Both the position numbers and the translations under genes were made by a program. From Cytobacillus eiseniae (GTDB lineage Bacteria > Bacillota > Bacilli > Bacillales > Cytobacillaceae), in assembly GCF_017874625.1 (NCBI RefSeq), contig NZ_JAGIKZ010000021.1, forward strand, positions 1-58,976: a stretch of DNA of 58,976 nucleotides. Direction: 5' to 3'. This document shows, piece by piece, positions 33,084 to 42,022 of this stretch. Numbering within the stretch: the first letter of the stretch is position 1; each line of letters begins with the position of its first letter. The notes beneath the pieces are model-generated. The model had not been told where the DNA came from. It saw only the letters and a list, made by a program, of their open reading frames with translations, and ran no database searches.

Positions 33084-33800
33084 TTAAGCCCCTAAATAAG
33101 CCTTAATAATTTTATCATCCTCACGCAAAACTTCAGCAGAATCATGCATGACAATATTGCCAATCTCGATTAAATAGCCTCTATTTGCTAAGCGAAGGGC
33201 AGCTTTGGCATTTTGCTCAATTAATAGAATGGTTGTGCCTTGTTCATTAATTTCCTTGATAATCCGCATGATCTCCTGGACGATTATTGGGGCAAGCCCC
33301 ATAGAAGGCTCATCAAGCATGAGAAGCTTTGGATTGCCCATCAGTCCGCGGCTAATGGCAAGCATTTGCTGCTCTCCGCCGCTTAAAGTGCCAGCCAGTT
33401 GTTTGGATCGCTCTTTTAAGCGTGGAAAAAGATCAAAAGAACGTTCGATACCTTCTTTTATCCACTTCTTATCTTTTCTAAATGTAAATGCCCCTAATTC
33501 TAAATTCTCAATAATCGTTAGTCCGCTAAAGATTCTTCTTCCCTCTGGGATATGGATAATGCCAGATTCGACTATTTTATGTGGAGGCACGCCAACAATG
33601 TTTTTGCCATTCCATTCAATCTGTCCTGACTTCGGCCGGATAATGCTTGAAATTGTTTTTAAGGTCGTGCTTTTTCCTGCGCCGTTACTGCCTAATAGCG
33701 CAACGATTTCCCCTTCATAGATTTCAATATTAATATTATTTAAAGCATGGATTTTTCCGTAATAGGAATTGACATCAGTTAATTTTAACAATGGCTTCAA
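33084..33800 (-). CDS. livF: Branched-chain amino-acid ABC transporter ATPase LivF
   Basis: 238 aa, TTG start with GGAGGATG upstream, overlapping the livG stop by 4 nt. Single ABC domain: Walker A GSNGAGKST, signature LSGGEQQM, Walker B LLMLDEPSMGL and the LivF-type IPEGRRIFSGLTIIENLELGA. Last gene of livJHMGF. Confidence 0.94.
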   Translation of the reverse strand: MKPLLKLTDVNSYYGKIHALNNINIEIYEGEIVALLGSNGAGKSTTLKTISSIIRPKSGQIEWNGKNIVGVPPHKIVESGIIHIPEGRRIFSGLTIIENLELGAFTFRKDKKWIKEGIERSFDLFPRLKERSKQLAGTLSGGEQQMLAISRGLMGNPKLLMLDEPSMGLAPIIVQEIMRIIKEINEQGTTILLIEQNAKAALRLANRGYLIEIGNIVMHDSAEVLREDDKIIKAYLGA

Positions 33801-34567
33801 ATGACATCCTCCTTCCCTAGGTAGGCTTCAATGACTTTTTCATTATTAAGCACTTCTTCAGGGCTGCCTTCTGCTATTTTACAGCCATAATCAATAACAG
33901 TAATTTGTTCAGAGATTTGTTTGATTAGGCCCATATCATGTTCAATCATTAATACAGTAATATTGTATTCATCGCGAATCCGCCTAATCAGCTGAATTAA
34001 ATATTGCTTTTCTTCATAATTTAACCCGGCAGCTGGTTCGTCCAAAAGCAAAAGTTTCGGTCTAGTTGCGAGTGCGCGAGCAATTTCTAAGTAACGTTGT
34101 GCACCATAAGGCAGATTTTTCGCTGCCCTTTTTGTATACTTTCGAATGCCGACAAAATCAATGCATTCCAGTGCAACTTCCTCTATTAATCTTTCTTCTT
34201 CCCTTTGACTTTTTGTTCGAAGCAAAGCACCCCATACCGTTTGCTTCGTTCGGCAATGCATACCTGATTTGACATTATCTAATACAGTTAGATTTGGAAA
34301 TAAGCGAAGGTTTTGAAAGGTACGTGCCATTCCGAGTGTCGTGATCTGACTAGGTTTCCGGTTGACTAAACTAATGCCGTCTAATTCAATCGCTCCGCTT
34401 GTAGGCCGGTAAAATCCTGTAATCATGTTAAATACAGACGTTTTTCCAGCACCGTTTGGACCGATGATGCTAGAAATAGAGTTTTTCTCAACCGTAAAAG
34501 ATAAATCATTGACAGCAATTAATCCGCCAAACTGTAGTTTCAACTGATTGACTGTTAACAAAGACAT
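33797..34567 (-). CDS. livG: Branched-chain amino-acid ABC transporter ATPase LivG
   Basis: 256 aa from ATG 34567 (GAGAGGGGACAGGT upstream); 28 in-frame codons before it overlap livM and lack a site. ABC domain: GPNGAGKTSVFNMITGFYRP, ARTFQNLRLFPNLTVLDN, LPYGAQRYLEIARALATRP and LLLDEPAAGLN, the LivG form of the signature. Confidence 0.94.
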   Translation of the reverse strand: MSLLTVNQLKLQFGGLIAVNDLSFTVEKNSISSIIGPNGAGKTSVFNMITGFYRPTSGAIELDGISLVNRKPSQITTLGMARTFQNLRLFPNLTVLDNVKSGMHCRTKQTVWGALLRTKSQREEERLIEEVALECIDFVGIRKYTKRAAKNLPYGAQRYLEIARALATRPKLLLLDEPAAGLNYEEKQYLIQLIRRIRDEYNITVLMIEHDMGLIKQISEQITVIDYGCKIAEGSPEEVLNNEKVIEAYLGKEDVI

Positions 34568-34595
34568 ACCTGTCCCCTCTCTTTCGAACGTAAAA

Positions 34596-35567
34596 TTACT
34601 TGGATATAGAAATGGATTGATTGGGATCCTCTGTTTCGATATCGTCCACATCTTCTGTGTTATTTTTCGTTGGCCAAATGCCTTGAGGACGGAAAATCAT
34701 CATAATGACTAAAGATACACCGAATATTAAATAGCGCCAATCCTCTACCCCTCGTAATAGTTCAGGGAGAATAATGACAAGGGCTGCCCCTATAACGACC
34801 CCTGGAATACTGCCAAGTCCCCCTAGTACAACAGCAAGAAGAATCATAACGGACTGAAGGAAGCTAAAGCTTAATGGCGCAATTGCACTCATCTTGACAG
34901 CAAAGATGGATCCTGCAAAGCTGCCGATGACAGCACCTGTCGCATAGGAGAGCAGCTTAAGCTTGATTCGATTAATGCCCATTGCTTCAGCCGCATCTTC
35001 ATCCTCACGAATATACACCCATGCCCTTCCAATCCGAGAATGGCCTAATCGATAAACCGCTATAATGGAGATAATAGCAACAATCAAAATTAAAAAGTAG
35101 AAATCCTTCTGTGAGGCCATTATATAGCTGCCAATCGCTGGTCTCGGTATCCCATAAATACCAGAAGCGGAACCGGTGATTTCCAAATTCGTCGCCAATA
35201 TTTTTACGATTTCACCAAAGCCTAGTGTAACAATGGCTAAATAATCACTTCTTAAGCGGAGGGTAGGTGTACCGATGATAACCCCTGCGATTGCTGCAAA
35301 TAGAAAAGCGACAGGAAGAGTTAACCAGAATGACCAGTGAAAGGTTGTCATTAATATGGCTGTCGTGTATGCACCAACAGCAAAAAATGCTGCATAGCCT
35401 AAATCAAGCAAACCAGTATAACCAACGACTATGTTTAAGCCTTGCGTGAGTACAACGTAAAATAGAACGAGTGTTAACACATCCAACCAATAACTATTTA
35501 AAAGAAAGGGCAGGATGAACATACAAATGACAAGTAGAAAAAGGGAAGGCTTCTTATACTTTTTCAT
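34596..35567 (-). CDS. livM: Branched-chain amino-acid ABC transporter permease LivM
   Basis: 323 aa, ATG with AGAGGATG upstream. About nine hydrophobic segments; GLLDLGYAAFFAVGAYTTA and TLRLRSDYLAIVTLGFGEI are LivM hallmarks, followed by VYIREDEDAAEAMGINRIKLKL. Tail acidic. Confidence 0.94.
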   Translation of the reverse strand: MKKYKKPSLFLLVICMFILPFLLNSYWLDVLTLVLFYVVLTQGLNIVVGYTGLLDLGYAAFFAVGAYTTAILMTTFHWSFWLTLPVAFLFAAIAGVIIGTPTLRLRSDYLAIVTLGFGEIVKILATNLEITGSASGIYGIPRPAIGSYIMASQKDFYFLILIVAIISIIAVYRLGHSRIGRAWVYIREDEDAAEAMGINRIKLKLLSYATGAVIGSFAGSIFAVKMSAIAPLSFSFLQSVMILLAVVLGGLGSIPGVVIGAALVIILPELLRGVEDWRYLIFGVSLVIMMIFRPQGIWPTKNNTEDVDDIETEDPNQSISISK

Positions 35568-35569
35568 AT

Positions 35570-36475
35570 TTACATCCTCTCCATTTCTTTGGCTCCAAGG
35601 ATCCCTGTAGGTTTAAATACTAAAAATAGAATGAGAATGCCGAATGCGAGCACATCCTTCCAGGAGCCCCCCATATAGAAAGTACCGAAAGCTTCTAGGA
35701 TGCCTAGAACGAGTCCGCCGAGCATCGCACCAGTAATGTTTCCAATTCCGCCAAGAACTGCTGCTGTAAATGCTTTTAACCCAATGGTAAAACCCATTAA
35801 AAAATTGATGGTTCCATAATAAATGCCTGACATAATGCCTGCCCCTGCTGCTAAAAATGCACCAATGAAGAAAGTGAGGGCAATGATGCGGTGTACATTG
35901 ACTCCCATTAAGCTGCAGGCTGTTTGGTCAAGTGCAATTGCACGCATGGCTTTTCCATAAATGGTTTTATCAATAAATAACCGAAGTCCAAGCATTAATA
36001 AGGCGGAAAGAACGATCATTCCCATTTGTGCAAAAGAGATTTGGGTGCCCAATAGTTGTATACCGTCATTTGGCAGCTTAATAGGGTACACTTTATAGGA
36101 TGCACCCCATCCAATCATGGAAGAATACTCCAGTGAAAGAGAGACACCGATAGCGGTAATGAGAATAGAAAGCCTTGGAGCGAGCAGCAAAGGTCGATAG
36201 GCAATTCTTTCGATTCCCATTCCAAGAAAGCCGACAATAATCATCGTACCGATAAAAACAACGCCAAGACCCAATATGCCTGTATTGACACCCCCATCAC
36301 CAGTAAATAAAGAAAGGAGGGTAAACCCGACGAAAGCACCAATCATGTATAAGTCCCCATGTGCAAAGTTTAGTAGTTTAATAATTCCATAGACCATTGT
36401 GTAGCCCAATGCGATTAAACTGTAAAAAGCCCCAATTACCAGCCCATCGATAAGTACTTGAAAAAAGATTTCCAT
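35570..36475 (-). CDS. livH: Branched-chain amino-acid ABC transporter permease LivH
   Basis: 301 aa from ATG 36475; a GTG at 36487 sits too near AAGGAGA. LivH features: ALGYTMVYGIIKLLNFAHGD near residue 25 and IGLKAFTAAVLGGIGNITGA. Multi-pass membrane protein. Two nt upstream of livM. Confidence 0.93.
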   Translation of the reverse strand: MEIFFQVLIDGLVIGAFYSLIALGYTMVYGIIKLLNFAHGDLYMIGAFVGFTLLSLFTGDGGVNTGILGLGVVFIGTMIIVGFLGMGIERIAYRPLLLAPRLSILITAIGVSLSLEYSSMIGWGASYKVYPIKLPNDGIQLLGTQISFAQMGMIVLSALLMLGLRLFIDKTIYGKAMRAIALDQTACSLMGVNVHRIIALTFFIGAFLAAGAGIMSGIYYGTINFLMGFTIGLKAFTAAVLGGIGNITGAMLGGLVLGILEAFGTFYMGGSWKDVLAFGILILFLVFKPTGILGAKEMERM

Positions 36476-36547
36476 ATTAATTATCACTCTCCTTAGTATG
36501 CTTGCTGTCAGATATTGGGGAGGTTAACGATGCGCGAGCAGCGATGT

Positions 36548-36575
36548 GGCCGCTTAAAAAGCTATTTAAGCGGCC
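36548..36575 (-). other. Stem-loop between livJ and livH
   Basis: Perfect 11-bp stem GGCCGCTTAAA/TTTAAGCGGCC with a 6-nt loop. On the coding strand no T run follows, so it is more likely an mRNA-stabilising or partial read-through structure than a terminator. Confidence 0.6.
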
Positions 36576-36594
36576 GCAAAAAACTGCTTGAATC

Positions 36595-37737
36595 CTATTT
36601 TTCTAAAGTGAATTCGCCATTTACGACCTTCATGATATGGAAGTTTGATTGACTTAACGTATTTTGCTCGCTAAACTCGATGACCTGGCCAATTCCTTCA
36701 AAGCCCTTAGTGTCCTTCAATGCCTTTTTCAATGCTTCAAATTCTGTTGATTCAGCTCTTTTTAAAGCATCTGCTAATAGGTTTACCCCATTGTTTGATA
36801 GAGCAGAGAATGGTCCAGGAGATAAATCGTATTTGCTCTTATATTCTTCGACAAATGCCTCTGCGCCAGGGATAAAGTTAGCAGTAGGTGTGGCTGTTAC
36901 TAATAAGTCATTTGCATTTTCGGCACCAGCGATCGAGATAATATCAGGAGAATAGCTTCCATCTCCAACCATGAAGAAGCCTGGCACTCCTTTTTCTTTA
37001 AATTGCTTCAGCATTAATCCGCCTGCTGCATAATAACCAGTGAAATACGTTCCATCTGGATTAAGGGATTTAAGCTTGGTCATTAATGATCCAAAATCCT
37101 TTTCTTCAGGGTTAATTGCTTCAAAGCCAATGACTTTGCCGCCATTTTCTTCGACTGATTTCTGTGCGAAATCGGCTAAATTTTTTGCGTAAGCAGAGTT
37201 ATCGTGAATAAGAACAATGTTTTTTGCCCCTTTATCATTGAAATAGTCTGCGCCTGTTTTTGCTTGGTCAGGGACAAGTCCATTAATCAAAAATAAACTA
37301 TCATAACCTTGCTCAGGCAATTCGGATGAATTGGCTGCAGCAACGATCATCGGAATGTTTGCATTATGGAACACCCCTGATGCAGGGAGGGTGGAACCTG
37401 AGCAGTACCCGCCAACAACAGCAACAACCTTTTTAGAAACAAGCTTATTTGCTGCAGCTGTAGCTGTTTGTGGGTCACAAGCATCGTCGGCGACTTCAAG
37501 CTTTAGCTTTTTATCTAATACACCGCCATCATTATTGATTTTCTCGACGGCCATCTCCATTGCATTTAACATGTCTTTCCCATCTGTGGCGTTATTTCCA
37601 GTGACAGGTAATAAGACGCCGACTAAAATCTCACTGCCACTATTTTTCCCACCAGAACTGCTGTCACTTGAGCAAGCACTTAGAAGAAGCGATAGGAATA
37701 GGATGAAACCGATTGTTACAATTGAATATCTTTTCAA
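36595..37737 (-). CDS. livJ: Amino-acid ABC transporter substrate-binding lipoprotein (LivJ/LivK type)
   Basis: 380 aa, TTG start with AGGGGGGATTTCAT upstream. Signal peptide with lipobox LLSAC (Cys22), then a periplasmic-binding (Leu/Ile/Val) fold: VGVLLPVTGNNATDGKDMLN, VAVVGGYCSGSTLPASGVF, NIVLIHDNSAYAKNLADFAQ. Substrate cannot be read; next to the hydroxyproline genes it may be an amino acid other than Leu/Ile/Val. Confidence 0.92.
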   Translation of the reverse strand: MKRYSIVTIGFILFLSLLLSACSSDSSSGGKNSGSEILVGVLLPVTGNNATDGKDMLNAMEMAVEKINNDGGVLDKKLKLEVADDACDPQTATAAANKLVSKKVVAVVGGYCSGSTLPASGVFHNANIPMIVAAANSSELPEQGYDSLFLINGLVPDQAKTGADYFNDKGAKNIVLIHDNSAYAKNLADFAQKSVEENGGKVIGFEAINPEEKDFGSLMTKLKSLNPDGTYFTGYYAAGGLMLKQFKEKGVPGFFMVGDGSYSPDIISIAGAENANDLLVTATPTANFIPGAEAFVEEYKSKYDLSPGPFSALSNNGVNLLADALKRAESTEFEALKKALKDTKGFEGIGQVIEFSEQNTLSQSNFHIMKVVNGEFTLEK

Positions 37738-38130
37738 ATGAAATCCCCCCTAATAATGATTTTTCTAAGACAAAGCGTTCGTTCGACCTTTGTTATATAC
37801 TGCTACGAATCGATCACCTCCTTTCAATGTACAATAGGGATTGATTGGCAGATAATTATTAAGATTGATTATTCCGATATTATAAAATTTTCAGAAAATA
37901 ACGGACGCAATGGATGAGACAAGGCGTTCCTTCTACACTTAAGAAGCAGTAAATCCTTTTGTACTTAAGTTTTCCATTCGTATGACTGATCATGGTTAAA
38001 ATGCTAGAATTGAATTTTGTTTTTTACAAGGATGGATTTGTATGAGGAAAGTGAATTTAGGTGTAGTGGTCTTCACCAATGAATAGAGCGAAGACCATTG
38101 AATTTCGTATTTGGCTAGTTTGTAATAAAT
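37738..38130. other. livJ leader and intergenic region
   Basis: 393 nt with no gene. It contains the livJ leader (with the Shine-Dalgarno-like element described separately) and an imperfect hairpin GGTCTTC..GAAGACC near 38070-38098 downstream of the dehydrogenase genes. No T tract follows on the minus strand, so terminator status is doubtful. I found no convincing sigma-54 site for livJ. Confidence 0.4.
37811..37825 (-). promoter_or_regulatory. Very strong Shine-Dalgarno-like element in the livJ leader (STAB-SD candidate)
   Basis: On the minus strand GAAAGGAGGTGATCG, complementary over about 13 nt to the 3' end of 16S rRNA, about 75 nt before the livJ start and with no significant ORF after it (only 4-5 codon frames). 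Similar GAAAGGAGG elements stabilise 5' ends of mRNAs such as cry3Aa by ribosome binding. Role here is inferred. Confidence 0.55.
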
Positions 38131-39372
38131 CTAGCCAATCTTGACATCATCATATTCATTCTGCTTTTTAGTATAAAGTTCCTCCCATTGTTCATATATT
38201 TTTTTTCTGCCATCATTAATTTCAGGATGAAATTGAATGGCAGCTTGTTCGCGGACTGTACGGACATTTTGTACAGCTTGCTGTAGAAGATCATCAATTA
38301 TTCCACCTTTTCCAGCACGCTTTGCGATGGAGTAGCCTGCCGTCGTTCCTTGTGCCATCGCAACTTTGCCACTCTCAATGCCAGTAATATTTCCAGCGAC
38401 AAATAGTCCATCAAGTGGTGTCTCCATAATTTCCGAATGATGTGGAACATGTCCGCCAAGTTCAGGTATGTATTGAAATGGACAGCCGGCAACAGCTGCG
38501 AGCTCGGCAAGCGGGTATAATCCTCCAGCAATACAAACGAAATCAGCTTCATAGATCTTCTCTGATCCAAGAATAATTTTTCCCTCCGCATCAATATCAG
38601 CTACACGTACGCCTTCAACCTGTTGATCCCCGATAATTTCCACTGCTGCTTTTCGAAGGAGCAGTGGGGTACCATTCATTTTTACCCCATTTTTCGGGAA
38701 AAATTTGATTGCCATTTTTCGAAGGCCATCACTTTTCATTAAACGGCCACCAAGGCGCAAAAATGAAGATGGAGCCAATTTGGATGCATCTGTAAGAGAT
38801 TTTAGTACCTCATTAGGCACACCAGCTTTTCCACTTAGTGGTCCTTTCTCAGGTAGAACAATCCGTTCTACGTGAATCCCCGCTAGTTGTAGTTCATTTA
38901 AGATTGCAAAGGCTAGAATATTAGCTCCAATAATGATTCCCTTCTTGCCAACTTGCACACGGTGGACATTGGTCATGACTTGTGCTGCCCCAATGGACAT
39001 GACCCCTGGGAGTGTCCAACCGGGAAGGGGGATGGGGTATTCTGCCGCCCCTGTAGCAATTAAAACAAATGATGCCGACAATGTGCCTTTATTCGTATGT
39101 ACACTCCATTTATTAGCCTCTTTCTCTAAATTATATACAGAAACACCACAGCGAATATTGACAGAAAGATCTTGTGCCTCTTTTGTTAGACGATCTGATT
39201 CTTTTATGCCATTCCACCATTCACCTGATGGTTTTTCATGGAGCTGTCCAAGTAGTCTCCCGCCTGGTTTAATAAATTCATCAATAACGACCGTTTTAAG
39301 CCCAGATTGAGCACAAGCAATAGCACCTGCCAATCCAGCTGGCCCTGCACCAATCACAATTACATCAGTCAT
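38131..39372 (-). CDS. FAD-dependent oxidoreductase subunit (HcnB-like; D-hydroxyproline dehydrogenase complex)
   Basis: 413 aa. N-terminal dinucleotide-binding VIVIGAGPAGLAGAIACAQ, TGAAEYPIPLPGWTLPGV and a second nucleotide loop GIIIGANILAFAILNELQ; C-terminal GLFVAGNITGIESGKVAMAQ. Similar to the middle subunit of the HcnABC/opine- and D-Hyp-dehydrogenase type. Overlaps the 2Fe-2S gene by 4 nt (ATGA). With the [2Fe-2S] proteins and the DAO-type flavoprotein at 42023 it likely forms the heteromeric dehydrogenase that oxidises cis-4-hydroxy-D-proline to 1-pyrroline-4-hydroxy-2-carboxylate. Confidence 0.87.
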   Translation of the reverse strand: MTDVIVIGAGPAGLAGAIACAQSGLKTVVIDEFIKPGGRLLGQLHEKPSGEWWNGIKESDRLTKEAQDLSVNIRCGVSVYNLEKEANKWSVHTNKGTLSASFVLIATGAAEYPIPLPGWTLPGVMSIGAAQVMTNVHRVQVGKKGIIIGANILAFAILNELQLAGIHVERIVLPEKGPLSGKAGVPNEVLKSLTDASKLAPSSFLRLGGRLMKSDGLRKMAIKFFPKNGVKMNGTPLLLRKAAVEIIGDQQVEGVRVADIDAEGKIILGSEKIYEADFVCIAGGLYPLAELAAVAGCPFQYIPELGGHVPHHSEIMETPLDGLFVAGNITGIESGKVAMAQGTTAGYSIAKRAGKGGIIDDLLQQAVQNVRTVREQAAIQFHPEINDGRKKIYEQWEELYTKKQNEYDDVKIG

Positions 39373-39701
39373 TGCTGCTCCACCATCCTTTTAACGATAT
39401 TCGGATGTTGTTTTCCGCTCTCAACTATCATGTTATTTTCTACGACCGTTAGGCATGCACGGATATTGACCTGATTATTGACGGTCACACGGCACTCCAT
39501 ACAATGGCCGATATTACAATAGAAACCTCTTGGTGTTCCACTTTCCTCATGAACCCGCAGTGTTCTGACACCATTTGCTAATAAGGCTGCAGCGATGGTT
39601 TCATTTTCATATGCCTCATATGTTTTATCGTTGAATGTAAAAGATATGCGCTTTCTATCTTCTGACTTTCCTAATATTGGATGATTGATAATTCTATTCA
39701 A
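39369..39701 (-). CDS. [2Fe-2S]-binding subunit (HcnA N-terminal/sarcosine-oxidase-alpha-like)
   Basis: 110 aa from TTG 39701 (AGGTGA upstream; GTG 39710 is closer to the site). Plant-type ferredoxin cysteines: GFYCNIGHCMECRV and a further Cys in NIRACLT. The preceding gene's stop lies in its first codons (8-nt overlap). Small electron-carrier subunit of the dehydrogenase. Confidence 0.87.
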   Translation of the reverse strand: MNRIINHPILGKSEDRKRISFTFNDKTYEAYENETIAAALLANGVRTLRVHEESGTPRGFYCNIGHCMECRVTVNNQVNIRACLTVVENNMIVESGKQHPNIVKRMVEQQ

Positions 39702-39969
39702 TGTTATCACCTACTGTTCCAAATGATACTGGTCGGATTGGTGGCTGGTATTTTAATGGGATTTCTGCTTGACTTATGTTTGGAATTGCACTTTCAACGA
39801 TTCGATCCACCGTCACTCTGCAAGTTCGCCCACCGCAAAAGCCCATACCTGCTCGCGTTCTTAACTTTAATTCCCGTGCTGTGCATTGGTGTTTTTCCGC
39901 AGTAGATAGAAGTTGGCCATATGTAACCTCTTCACAACGGCAGATAATCACTGATTCAATGTTGTTCAT
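39694..39969 (-). CDS. BFD-like [2Fe-2S] protein
   Basis: 91 aa with the bacterioferritin-associated-ferredoxin-like cluster motif: ICRCEEVTYGQL and AGMGFCGGRTCR, giving C-x-C..C-x4-C. AAGGAGGATTCCAA precedes the ATG. First gene of the minus-strand electron-transfer operon; in related dehydrogenases this module is fused to the flavoprotein. Confidence 0.85.
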   Translation of the reverse strand: MNNIESVIICRCEEVTYGQLLSTAEKHQCTARELKLRTRAGMGFCGGRTCRVTVDRIVESAIPNISQAEIPLKYQPPIRPVSFGTVGDNIE

Positions 39970-40133
39970 TTGGAATCCTCCTTCATTTTTATCGCAGATT
40001 CACGGGCTGTAAGAAACTAATTCAAGAAGTCTTTTGAAAAAAGTTTAAGGAGGGGATGAAGAAAACCCCCAACTGATTGAAGTTCACTTTTATAAAATCC
40101 AGCTTCAGCCCACATATTGCTATTAAAGTACTA

Positions 40134-40150
40134 TGCAAAAATCGTACCAA
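40134..40150 (-). promoter_or_regulatory. Sigma-54 promoter of the dehydrogenase operon
   Basis: On the minus strand TTGGTACGATTTTTGCA, with GG and GC 10 nt apart, matching TGGYAC-N5-TTGC. It lies 165 nt upstream of the BFD-like gene and just past the activator gene's stop, so the minus operon can be switched on separately from its regulator. Confidence 0.85.
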
Positions 40151-40165
40151 ATGAAAGGGAGTATC

Positions 40166-41821
40166 CTATGATAAACCAAGCCTCTTTAGACGGTTATAGA
40201 GGGTAGCCCTTGTTATACCTAGCTTTTTCGCACAATCAAGTTTATTGCCATTAGCCAAATTTAATGCTCGCTTCAGCACCTTTTTTTCATGCTGATCCAT
40301 TTCATCCTTTAATGATAGAAGAGGATCGTCTTGTACTTTAGTAGGGCTAGGCATTTCGAACGCATCTTGAACAACATCTGCCGAATGGGGATTGAATGGC
40401 AAGTATTCACCTCTAATCACGCCATCTGTTGCGAAGACGACGAGACGCTCAACTACATTGCGAAGCTCCCGAACATTCCCAGGCCAGTTATAACGCAGCA
40501 TTTCCTGCATGACTTCTTGTGAGAACTGATGAATGGGTCTTTGATAACGCAATGAAAAGTCATTTAAGAAGGAATGGGTCATTTCAAAAATATCTTCGCG
40601 TCTTTCTCTTAATGGAGGGATATGGATATTAACTACATTTAAACGGTAATATAAATCTTCACGAAATTGCCCTTCGTTCATCTGTTCATGTAAATCTTGA
40701 TTCGTAGCAGCAATTACACGGAAGTTCGTTTCTATTTCCTTTTCTCCACCAACTCGGTAAAACCTGTGCTCCTGCAAAACCCTTAGCAGTTTCACTTGCA
40801 TATCGAGAGGCATTTCACCAATTTCATCAAGGAAAAGGGTTCCGCCCTTTGCCAGTTCGATTTTCCCCTTTTTCCCTCTAGGATCGGCACCAGAAAAGGC
40901 ACCCCGTTCATAGCCAAATAATTCACTCTCAAATAAGGAGGACGGGATCGCTCCACAATTTATTGAAATAAAAGGTGCCTTTGTTCCTTCACTAGCTTCA
41001 TGTATGGCTTTTGCAAATACTTCCTTCCCTACCCCACTTTCCCCAAGTATTAATACCGTGGATTTAACCGTGCAGACCTTTTTAGCTAACTGGATGGTTT
41101 TTTGTAATTTCGCGCTTGTTCCTTTTATTAGATTAAATGGGTCAACATGATCTTTGTACTTGGCAACCTCCTGCTCTAATCGATGTACTTCAGTTGACAT
41201 ATTAAATAATTTTTCATTTAGAACGACTTGGTTAGTCACATCTGTTTCTGATACGACTGCACCAATAATTTGTTCGTTAAAATAGACGGGATTGGAGTTA
41301 ATAAGGACAAATAAATCAGAACGAGGCTGATGATGGTGACGTGTAATACTCTTCCCTTTATGTAATGTTTGCAGAATCTCAAGATCTTCACGTTTGAAAA
41401 AGTCTGTGATCGGACGGTCGATTATTTCCTCTTGTTTAACGGAAAAGAGTTTCTCTGCTCCATCTGTCCATGTACGGACATGCTCCTTTTTATCAATGAC
41501 TGTTACGGATGCGTCTGTTGTTTGAATGACTGTTTCATAAAATGCCTGTAATTTTTTATATGAATCACTTAAAAAGCGGATTACCTGTGATGCAGAAAGA
41601 CTTCCGATCGGGCAGCCATCTGAATCAATGACAATCGTTACCGGCTGATAGTGAAAGGCTTCTAGTAAACAATCAAAAGAATCATTAATTGTAATGACCA
41701 AAATAGGAGAATTGGATGATTTTAAATGATATTTCCCATCCTTTTGCACAATTTGCTCTGTAATGGCTGTATTGACTAGCTCGTTTTCAATTAAATCCTT
41801 GATCAATGGCAGATCGAACAA
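40166..41821 (-). CDS. Sigma-54-dependent activator (PAS, AAA+, Fis-type HTH) of the hydroxyproline cluster
   Basis: 551 aa, TTG start with GGAGGAGGGA upstream. N-terminal about 1-95 unrecognised (CBS-like pattern), PAS domain about 97-200 (SVTVIDKKEHVRTWTDGAEK), AAA+ about 230-465 with Walker A GESGVGKE, loop GAFSGA (GAFTGA variant), Walker B GTLFLDEIGE, R-finger YRLNVVNIHIPPLRER, and C-terminal Fis-type HTH NGNKLDCAKKLGITRATLYNRL. Domain order is of the RocR/BkdR/PrdR type. Two sigma-54 promoters flank it (40150 minus, 41969 plus), which makes it the likely regulator of hydroxyproline use. Confidence 0.93.
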   Translation of the reverse strand: MFDLPLIKDLIENELVNTAITEQIVQKDGKYHLKSSNSPILVITINDSFDCLLEAFHYQPVTIVIDSDGCPIGSLSASQVIRFLSDSYKKLQAFYETVIQTTDASVTVIDKKEHVRTWTDGAEKLFSVKQEEIIDRPITDFFKREDLEILQTLHKGKSITRHHHQPRSDLFVLINSNPVYFNEQIIGAVVSETDVTNQVVLNEKLFNMSTEVHRLEQEVAKYKDHVDPFNLIKGTSAKLQKTIQLAKKVCTVKSTVLILGESGVGKEVFAKAIHEASEGTKAPFISINCGAIPSSLFESELFGYERGAFSGADPRGKKGKIELAKGGTLFLDEIGEMPLDMQVKLLRVLQEHRFYRVGGEKEIETNFRVIAATNQDLHEQMNEGQFREDLYYRLNVVNIHIPPLRERREDIFEMTHSFLNDFSLRYQRPIHQFSQEVMQEMLRYNWPGNVRELRNVVERLVVFATDGVIRGEYLPFNPHSADVVQDAFEMPSPTKVQDDPLLSLKDEMDQHEKKVLKRALNLANGNKLDCAKKLGITRATLYNRLKRLGLS

Positions 41822-41858
41822 GGGACTCCCTCCTCCATGTGTAAAAAAATATAGACAC

Positions 41859-41876
41859 TGTATAGATTATTATACA
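41859..41876. promoter_or_regulatory. Palindromic candidate activator-binding site
   Basis: TGTATA-GATTAT-TATACA, an 18-nt inverted repeat 93 nt upstream of the -24 element at 41969 and 38 nt before the activator start. Position and symmetry suit a bEBP enhancer site. Confidence 0.45.
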
Positions 41877-41968
41877 CTGGATTATAAAAGATTCTTAATT
41901 TTTAGACAGGTGGTAAACAAATAAATGATAGAACAGAAAAATAATCAATCGATTGAGTAACCATTTTT

Positions 41969-41985
41969 TTGGCACATAATTTGCA
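41969..41985 (+). promoter_or_regulatory. Sigma-54 promoter of the hydroxyproline operon
   Basis: TTGGCACATAATTTGCA, a perfect TGGCAC-N5-TTGCA with correct spacing. The start would be near 41997, followed by AAGGAGGG and the TTG at 42023. Confidence 0.9.
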
Positions 41986-42022
41986 TTAATAAAAGTAGGT
42001 GATCTATAAGGAGGGACTTTTT

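Noticed and set aside
33205..33720. Plus-strand ORF of 171 codons opposite livF
   Set aside because: The opposite strand carries all ABC ATPase motifs with a good start; the plus frame has none.
36548..36575. Stem-loop between livJ and livH as a full terminator
   Set aside because: No T tract follows on the coding strand and the downstream permease and ATPase genes have no other evident promoter.
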